Shown here: in pieces, positions 7,154 through 11,576 of the stretch
How the letters are laid out: each line of letters begins with the position of its first letter
Position numbering within the stretch: position 1 is the stretch's first letter
Assembly (NCBI GenBank): GCA_030621995.1
Contig: JAUXGP010000028.1
Span: forward strand, 1 to 11,576
Direction of reading: 5' to 3'
DNA length: 11,576 nucleotides
From: Psychrilyobacter sp.
Lineage (GTDB): Bacteria > Fusobacteriota > Fusobacteriia > Fusobacteriales > Fusobacteriaceae
Program-made: the position numbers and the translations under genes
The notes under the pieces: generated by a model
The model's input: the letters and a program-made list of their open reading frames with translations, nothing else
Told to the model about the DNA's origin: nothing
Databases searched by the model: none

Positions 7154-7192
7154 ACGAAAGGGGTAGTTCATGGATTACCCGTACAGTTTCGT
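7154..7192 (+). other. Two-part hairpin in the leader before the spherulin-4-like gene
   Basis: An outer stem ACGAAA/TTTCGT (7154-7159 with 7187-7192) encloses an inner 7-base-pair stem (7161-7167 with 7174-7180, GGGTA.../...TACCC) with a six-base loop. It has no T run, so it is not a terminator. It ends 45 bases before the start of the next gene. No convincing promoter was found in the gap 7095-7237. Confidence 0.4.
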
Positions 7193-7237
7193 CATAAGTG
7201 ATATGTCTTAGTTTGTATAAAATAAAGGAGGGAAAGA

Positions 7238-7993
7238 ATGAGAAATATATTTATATTTATGGTGGTTTTCATATTTGGCCTGGCAATAATATTTTGGCTG
7301 AAACCTAAAAAATATAGTTATATAATTCCTGCATATATCCCATTGGGAGAGAGATTCGATGCAGCTTTTGATGAGATAGCTGAATTTTCAAAAATAAATA
7401 AAGTAGTAGTGATAGTTAATCCAAATAACGGGCCTGTAAGCAGGAGGGAGAATAAATATTATTTTGAAAAATTAGAGGATAAAATAAAGCAGATACAAAA
7501 TAATGGAGGGAAAGTAATTGGGTATGTAGCCAGTGGTTATGGCAGCAGGGGTGAAGGGGAAGTGAGAAAAGATATAGACCTCTGGGAAAAGGAGTGGAAT
7601 GTAGACGGGATATTTTTAGATGAAGGGGTGGGGAGCTGCGATGATAGTTGTGAAATATTGATAAAAAAATATCAGGATTATTATGAATATATAGGAGATA
7701 AGGTTATTGTTACCAATGCAGGGTATATAGATGAAAACTATGAAAAGTTTTTAAAAAACGGAGTGATTATGATAATTTTTGAAAATACCTATGATAAGTT
7801 TATCTCTCCTAAAAACTATCTCGATGACTTGGATCTGCACAGTGGGGAAAAAGGGGTCTTGCTGCATACAAGTCCTGTAGATATAGATAAAAAAAAATTA
7901 AAAAGATTATATAAAAAATATGATTTGGATTATATATATTTAACTTCTAAAAATTGGGATACTATATCATTGAAACTTTTGGAAGACTTATAG
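7238..7993 (+). CDS. Membrane-anchored spherulation-specific family 4 (GH135-like) protein
   Basis: This 251-residue protein has one N-terminal membrane segment (about 3-21) without a lipobox, so it is probably tethered outside the cytoplasmic membrane. The rest resembles the spherulin-4 TIM-barrel family (glycoside hydrolase family 135). Matching elements are V-V-I-V-N-P-N-N-G-P (57-66), V-I-G-Y-V-A-S-G-Y-G (93-102), D-G-I-F-L-D-E (123-129) and I-I-F-E-N-T-Y-D (179-186). In the fungal enzyme Sph3, which cuts alpha-1,4-linked N-acetylgalactosamine polymers, an Asp-Glu pair and a later Glu are essential; Asp128-Glu129 and Glu182 are the counterparts here. The substrate in this organism is inferred, not shown. 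The ATG has GGAGGG five bases upstream. The next gene, on the same strand, also encodes an anchored exported protein. Confidence 0.78.
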   Translation: MRNIFIFMVVFIFGLAIIFWLKPKKYSYIIPAYIPLGERFDAAFDEIAEFSKINKVVVIVNPNNGPVSRRENKYYFEKLEDKIKQIQNNGGKVIGYVASGYGSRGEGEVRKDIDLWEKEWNVDGIFLDEGVGSCDDSCEILIKKYQDYYEYIGDKVIVTNAGYIDENYEKFLKNGVIMIIFENTYDKFISPKNYLDDLDLHSGEKGVLLHTSPVDIDKKKLKRLYKKYDLDYIYLTSKNWDTISLKLLEDL

Positions 7994-7999
7994 TATACT
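7970..7999 (+). promoter_or_regulatory. Possible internal promoter for the 211-residue protein gene
   Basis: TTGAAA (7970-7975), an 18-base spacer and TATACT (7994-7999) overlap the end of the spherulin-4-like gene. It would give a leader of about 48 bases for the downstream gene. Confidence 0.42.
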
Positions 8000-8014
8000 A
8001 TAAACAGGAAGTCA

Positions 8015-8044
8015 GGGGAATATAATTCGCCATGGGCGATATGG
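8015..8044 (+). repeat. Short element with GAAT-ATA-ATTC palindrome and hairpin
   Basis: GGGGAATATAATTCG is followed by a hairpin TCGCC-ATG-GGCGA (8027-8039) and GATAT. A related arrangement occurs at 8724-8755, so both may be copies of a degenerate intergenic repeat. The hairpin lies just before the ribosome site at 8043-8048. Confidence 0.3.
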
Positions 8045-8054
8045 GAGGAAAAAT

Positions 8055-8690
8055 ATGAAAAAAAAATTAAATAAAAAAACTATAAGGATAATAATTTTAT
8101 TATCGGTGATATTTTTAACCTTTAATGTAATAAATTCAAAACAACCAAAGGAAGTAAGAGTAAAGGATTATATGCCGAATAAACCTATGGTTAAAATTTT
8201 TAACGGCGGATTTGAAGGGGCCGGGAGTATAGAAATAATAGATAAGATAAAGGGTGAATTTTATCAAAAGAAAACTTTGGATACTGCTACTATGGGAGTG
8301 GCTGTCTATCGTGTAAACAAAGACGGTTATATACTGGTATACAGAGAAGGGGAAACCAGTGAATTAAAAGATGACTATATAGATGAAAAATCAAACAATA
8401 ATTTAATCCTACTCAGGTCACCTATAAAAAAAGGCGTTTCTTGGATAAATGACGATAAATCTACATATAAGATCTTATCTGTAGATGAAAAGATGGAATT
8501 GATGGGTGAGGAGATAGAGGCAGTAAAATTAAGATATAGGAAAGACGGGTATGAATACTATATCTATTTTGCTGAAGGATTTGGGATCATCGGAATAGAG
8601 TCTGAAATGGGAAACAGTAAATTAATAGAGGTAAAGTATGATGTGGAGAAGTATCTTTCGAAACCAATAAAGGAAGAAAAGAAAAACTAA
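8055..8690 (+). CDS. Membrane-anchored exported protein of unknown function
   Basis: I do not recognise a characterised family. The 211-residue product starts with a lysine-rich segment (M-K-K-K-L-N-K-K), then one hydrophobic segment (about 10-26), with no cysteine lipobox, so it is a signal anchor or a cleaved signal peptide. Residues about 38-195 look like a beta-rich domain with alternating strands. The pattern Y-M-P...G...G...E..., then L-L-R-S-P-I-K-K-G-V-S-W (119-130), then Y-Y-I-Y-F-A-E-G-F-G-I-I (168-179) recalls small secreted beta-domains seen in clostridial lipoproteins, from memory only. The tail is charged (K-P-I-K-E-E-K-K-N). The ATG has GGGAGG six bases upstream. It follows the spherulin-4-like gene by 61 bases on the same strand, suggesting a shared extracytoplasmic role. 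Confidence 0.75.
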   Translation: MKKKLNKKTIRIIILLSVIFLTFNVINSKQPKEVRVKDYMPNKPMVKIFNGGFEGAGSIEIIDKIKGEFYQKKTLDTATMGVAVYRVNKDGYILVYREGETSELKDDYIDEKSNNNLILLRSPIKKGVSWINDDKSTYKILSVDEKMELMGEEIEAVKLRYRKDGYEYYIYFAEGFGIIGIESEMGNSKLIEVKYDVEKYLSKPIKEEKKN

Positions 8691-8717
8691 GGTGAAAAAA
8701 CACCGGACTATAGAGTG

Positions 8718-8755
8718 CACGAAGGGTGAATTTAATTCGTATAAATTCGTGATAT
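8718..8755 (+). repeat. Short element with GAATTTAATTCG palindrome and hairpin
   Basis: GGGTGAATTTAATTCG (8724-8739) matches the element at 8015-8044 in most positions and is likewise followed by GATAT. It can fold as CACGAA/TTCGTG (8718-8723 with 8746-8751) or as GAATTTA/TAAATTC (8728-8734 with 8742-8748). No T run follows. Confidence 0.33.
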
Positions 8756-8781
8756 TAGTGGCTAAGAAAAGATTTCTGTGA

Positions 8782-8810
8782 TTGTTTAAGGCCAGTAAAT
8801 ATGATATACT
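8782..8810 (+). promoter_or_regulatory. Promoter of truB-hisS
   Basis: TTGTTT (8782-8787), a 17-base spacer and TATACT (8805-8810), 34 bases before the truB start. Confidence 0.65.
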
Positions 8811-8844
8811 GTTATGAAAATAAATAATATAGGGTGGATAAAAA

Positions 8845-9705
8845 TTGAATGGATTAATTAATGTGGATAAACCCAAAGGATATACTTCCTTTGATGTGAT
8901 TAGAAAATTAAAAAGAATATTAAAGATGAAAAAAATAGGACATACCGGGACTCTGGACCCGCTGGCAACAGGAGTGTTAGTAATCTGTCTTGGAAGAGCT
9001 ACTAAATTAGCTAATGTAATAGAAGCCAAGGAAAAAACGTATATAGCTGACTTTATCCTAGGGTCAAAAACAGATACCTATGATACTGAAGGGGAAGTTA
9101 TAGACAGAAGTGACGTAAAAGTAACCGGTGAAGATATAAAGAATATATTATCTAAATTTAGAGGGGAAATAAAACAGGTTCCTCCTATGTATTCTGCACT
9201 GAAGGTAAACGGAAAAAGACTCTATGAACTGGCTCGTGAAGGGGTAGTAATCGAAAGAAAAAGCAGAGATGTAGTGATCTCAAAGTTAGAATTGATAGAA
9301 TTTGATGAGGAAACACAGATAGGGAAACTTCACTGTGAGGTATCTAAGGGCACTTACATCAGATCGTTGATATTTGATATGGGGGAAGAATTAAAGACCT
9401 ATGCCCATATGAATGGACTGAGAAGGACCCAGGTAGGAGAATATCTGGTAGAAGACGGATTCACCATTGAACAGATGGAGGAGATGGGAGAAAAAAGAGA
9501 TCTTTCTTTCGTGACTTCTGTAGAGGACAGCTTTAACTTTGAAAAGGTAGAGATAAAAGATGAAAAACAGATAAAATTATATATAAATGGAAACACAGTG
9601 ATATGTGAAAAACCAAATGACAGATATAGGATCTATATAAATGGGAAATTTGCAGGATTGGGAGAAGTCATTGACAATAGGTTAAAAGGTTGGAAAGTAT
9701 TTTAG
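8845..9705 (+). CDS. truB: tRNA pseudouridine-55 synthase TruB
   Basis: TruB converts uridine 55 to pseudouridine in the T-loop of almost all tRNAs. The 286-residue product opens with G-L-I-N-V-D-K-P-K-G-Y-T-S-F-D-V and carries the catalytic motif G-H-T-G-T-L-D-P-L-A-T-G with Asp38 as nucleophile. P-P-M-Y-S-A-L-K-V-N-G-K-R-L-Y (about 112-126) and G-T-Y-I-R-S-L (about 169-175) are conserved family blocks. A short PUA-like tail covers about 246-286. The start is TTG with AGGGTGG seven bases upstream; the ATG four bases further reads into an immediate stop and is excluded. hisS begins 22 bases downstream, so the two genes form a translation-related transcription unit. Length is slightly below E. 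coli TruB. Confidence 0.95.
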   Translation: MNGLINVDKPKGYTSFDVIRKLKRILKMKKIGHTGTLDPLATGVLVICLGRATKLANVIEAKEKTYIADFILGSKTDTYDTEGEVIDRSDVKVTGEDIKNILSKFRGEIKQVPPMYSALKVNGKRLYELAREGVVIERKSRDVVISKLELIEFDEETQIGKLHCEVSKGTYIRSLIFDMGEELKTYAHMNGLRRTQVGEYLVEDGFTIEQMEEMGEKRDLSFVTSVEDSFNFEKVEIKDEKQIKLYINGNTVICEKPNDRYRIYINGKFAGLGEVIDNRLKGWKVF

Positions 9706-9727
9706 ATAAATTTTGTGAGGTGAAAGG

Positions 9728-10966
9728 ATGAAACTGATAAAAGCAATGAGAGGGACTAGAGATATATATGATGCAGAAGCTCTAAAATTTAACTTTATAG
9801 AGGATACAGCGAAAGAGTTATTGGAAAATTATGGTTTTGGAAGGATAATAACTCCTACATTTGAATCCACAGACCTATTCAAAAGAGGAATTGGAGAGGG
9901 AACGGATATCGTCGATAAAGAGATGTATACATTCTCCGACAGGGGAGACAGAAGTATTACTCTTAGACCTGAGGGAACGGCACCGGTAGTAAGATCATAC
10001 TTAGAAAACAAGACCTATGGGAAGGAAGATCTGACTAAATATTATTATATCAATAATATGTTCAGGTATGAAAGACCCCAGGCAGGAAGATACAGGGAAT
10101 TTTATCAGATTGGTGTAGAAGTACTAGGAAATGCATCACCTATGGCAGATGCTGAAGTTATCTCTATGGGATATAGGTTGATGGAAAAACTAGGGATTGA
10201 AGATCTGAAGGTAAATATAAACTCTGTAGGAGGAAATGAAACAAGGGCAAAATACAGAGAAATCCTGGTAAGTTATCTGACTCCTAAAAAAGATGGATTA
10301 TGTAACGACTGCCAGACCAGGTATGAGGCTAACCCGCTGAGAGTATTGGACTGTAAGAATAAGGGATGCCAGGAGTTGACGATAGATGCTCCAATGTTAC
10401 CTGATAATTTGAATGCCGAAGAGAAGTCACACTATGAGACTGTAAAGAAATATTTAGACATGTTTGGTGTGGAATATATAGAAAACCCAAGATTAGTTAG
10501 AGGATTAGATTATTATTCGAGTACAGTGTTTGAGATCATCACTGAAAAACTGGGTTCCCAAGGAACTGTATTAGGTGGTGGAAGATATGACGGTCTGATA
10601 AAGCAGCTTGGAGATAAAGAAGTTCCAGCAGTAGGATTTGGATCTGGGCTAGATAGACTAATGATGTTATTGGGAGAAGATAAAATTGTAAATACTCCTG
10701 ATGTATATGTAAGCTGGGTAGGAGAAGAAAATATAGATTATGCGTTCTTAGTGGCTAATAAATTAAGAGATAATGGAGTAAAAGTTTATATTGAATATAC
10801 ACCAAAATCTGCTAATGCTCATAGAAAAAAAGCATTTAAATTAGGAGCTGAAAAAGAAATAATTATAGATGCAGAATCTAAAGCAAATAAAACAGTAGGA
10901 TTAAAAGAATTAAACAGCAGAGATGTGGAAATAGTAAAATTTGATGAATTATTAGAGAAAGTATAA
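9728..10966 (+). CDS. hisS: Histidyl-tRNA synthetase
   Basis: This class II aminoacyl-tRNA synthetase of 412 residues charges tRNA-His. The start M-K-L-I-K-A-M-R-G-T-R-D-I is typical. Motif 1 lies near 25-60, motif 2 at F-R-Y-E-R-P-Q-A-G-R-Y-R-E-F (112-125), the histidine-specific block at L-V-R-G-L-D-Y-Y (256-263) followed by G-G-G-R-Y-D-G-L (283-290), and motif 3 at A-V-G-F-G-S-G-L-D-R (301-310). The insertion domain has four cysteines, C192, C195, C209 and C214. The anticodon-binding domain runs from about 325 to the end. The ATG has GAGGTG a few bases upstream and sits 22 bases after truB. No terminator follows, so transcription may continue through the structured gap into aspS. Confidence 0.97.
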   Translation: MKLIKAMRGTRDIYDAEALKFNFIEDTAKELLENYGFGRIITPTFESTDLFKRGIGEGTDIVDKEMYTFSDRGDRSITLRPEGTAPVVRSYLENKTYGKEDLTKYYYINNMFRYERPQAGRYREFYQIGVEVLGNASPMADAEVISMGYRLMEKLGIEDLKVNINSVGGNETRAKYREILVSYLTPKKDGLCNDCQTRYEANPLRVLDCKNKGCQELTIDAPMLPDNLNAEEKSHYETVKKYLDMFGVEYIENPRLVRGLDYYSSTVFEIITEKLGSQGTVLGGGRYDGLIKQLGDKEVPAVGFGSGLDRLMMLLGEDKIVNTPDVYVSWVGEENIDYAFLVANKLRDNGVKVYIEYTPKSANAHRKKAFKLGAEKEIIIDAESKANKTVGLKELNSRDVEIVKFDELLEKV

Positions 10967-10984
10967 CCCTCTCCTTCTGAAGTC

Positions 10985-11051
10985 AGGTTCTACGGATATT
11001 AAAATTAGGTATAATAAAACTTAATTTTAAATGTAGACCTCGTGGGGCGAG
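10985..11051 (+). other. Long hairpin in the hisS-aspS gap
   Basis: AGGT and CTAC (10985-10988, 10990-10993) pair with GTAGACCT (11033-11040). Inside, TTAAAATTA (10999-11007) pairs with TAATTTTAA (11022-11030), giving about 19 pairs with small bulges and a loop of about 14 bases. An alternative short stem CTCG/CGAG (11039-11042 with 11048-11051) competes with the base of the first. No T run follows, so it is not a simple terminator. T-box signature bases were not found. The loop contains TATAAT (11010-11015) but no good -35 lies upstream. Confidence 0.45.
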
Positions 11052-11140
11052 ACAAAGTTGAAAGAAAGTTATCAAGCGGAAATAAATAAAGGTATTAAAT
11101 TAGAAATGAAAATATTTTATATAAAATAGTGAGGTATGGA

Positions 11141-11576
11141 ATGAATATTTATAGAACCCATAAATTGGGAGAATTAAGAGCAGAAAACATCGGTGAAGTG
11201 GTAACTTTATCTGGTTGGGTAGCAACTAAGAGAGACTTAGGAGGATTAACTTTTATTGATCTTAGAGATAGAGAGGGAGTAACTCAAATAGTAGTTCCTC
11301 AAGATGCTACAGAAGAGATGAAATCTACAATTTCTAAGGTCAGAAGTGAGTATGTAATCAAGGTAACTGGAGAAGTAAAGGAAAGGTTTTCTAAAAACGC
11401 TAAGATGGCTACTGGAGATGTAGAAGTATTCATCACAAATATAGAAGTATTAAACTCAGCAGAAGTATTACCATTTGAAATCTCAGATGATGCCAATGTA
11501 AACGAAAATCTTCGATTAAAATATAGATATTTAGATATCAGAAGACCCGCTATGATGAACAATATCAGAAAAAGAC
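11141..11576 (+). CDS. aspS: Aspartyl-tRNA synthetase, N-terminal part
   Basis: The first 145 codons are present and the window ends inside the gene. AspRS charges tRNA-Asp. The visible part is the N-terminal OB-fold anticodon-binding domain: [13 protein letters not shown], then [24 protein letters not shown] (23-46). The linker to the catalytic domain has L-P-F-E-I and [12 protein letters not shown], a hallmark of class IIb synthetases. The ATG is preceded by AGTGAGG six bases upstream; an earlier ATG at 11136 meets a stop after one codon. The bacterial-type (long) form is expected from this N-terminus. It follows hisS by 174 bases, matching the common bacterial hisS-aspS pairing. Confidence 0.95.
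   Translation, partial: MNIYRTHKLGELRAENIGEVVTLSGWVATKRDLGGLTFIDLRDREGVTQIVVPQDATEEMKSTISKVRSEYVIKVTGEVKERFSKNAKMATGDVEVFITNIEVLNSAEVLPFEISDDANVNENLRLKYRYLDIRRPAMMNNIRKR

Noticed and set aside
8691..8704. GGTG-A6-CACC hairpin as a terminator of the 211-residue protein gene
   Set aside because: The stem is only four pairs and no T run follows.
8622..9029. Leftward open frame of 135 codons over the truB start
   Set aside because: It overlaps the truB promoter and the clearly identified TruB N-terminus, and its translation has no family features.
11058..11086. TTGAAA-17-AATAAA as an aspS promoter
   Set aside because: The -10 match is weak (four of six) in AT-rich sequence where such matches are common, so it was not listed.
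10967..11140. T-box leader upstream of aspS
   Set aside because: The conserved T-box bases (AGGGUGGNACCGCG type) and a terminator/antiterminator pair are not visible.
11299..11562. Leftward open frame near the right end
   Set aside because: It is the complement of the partial aspS gene, whose frame matches AspRS throughout.

Overview
The window is AT-rich bacterial DNA with tightly packed genes, strong AGGAGG-type ribosome binding sites and several TTG starts. The gene content (methionine gamma-lyase, a YqeB/XdhC selenium-molybdenum hydroxylase maturation set, truB-hisS-aspS) and the codon usage (AGA, GGA, ATA, TTA) fit a member of the Fusobacteriota, such as a marine Ilyobacter/Propionigenium/Psychrilyobacter type. 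That assignment is inference from composition and gene content only; no rRNA is present.

Left part (1-4700): the 3' end of a LysR-type regulator reads rightward and shares a convergent bidirectional terminator with a leftward operon. The operon reads yqeB - modA - modB - xdhC-like - moeA-like, with ridA last. It starts from a good promoter (TTGGCA-17-TATCAT) near 4696-4668. The junctions are extremely tight: yqeB/modA and modA/modB abut directly, modB/xdhC overlap by 11 bases, and 10 bases separate xdhC from the moeA-like gene. Together these genes take up molybdate (ModA captures it, ModB is the permease) and mature a molybdenum hydroxylase (YqeB, XdhC-like, MoeA-like). The ModC ATPase and the hydroxylase itself are not in the window.

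Middle part (4700-8690): a leftward LysM-LysM-M23 lipoprotein (cell-wall endopeptidase type) is divergent from a rightward methionine gamma-lyase gene that has two tandem promoter matches and a clean terminator. Two rightward genes for membrane-anchored exported proteins follow: a spherulin-4/GH135-like predicted glycosidase and an unrecognised 211-residue protein. Each is preceded by a short RNA-foldable element.

Right part (8690-11576): truB and hisS lie 22 bases apart behind a good promoter. A 174-base gap with a long hairpin follows, then the first 145 codons of aspS, cut by the window edge.

No tRNA, rRNA, CRISPR array, insertion sequence or origin was found, and no gene-free stretch exceeds 300 bases (the longest is 252 bases, 5610-5861). 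The most interesting points are the modAB pair without modC inside a YqeB-type operon, a nine-G homopolymer inside the xdhC-like gene, the spherulin-4-like hydrolase and its partner, and the structured gap between hisS and aspS.
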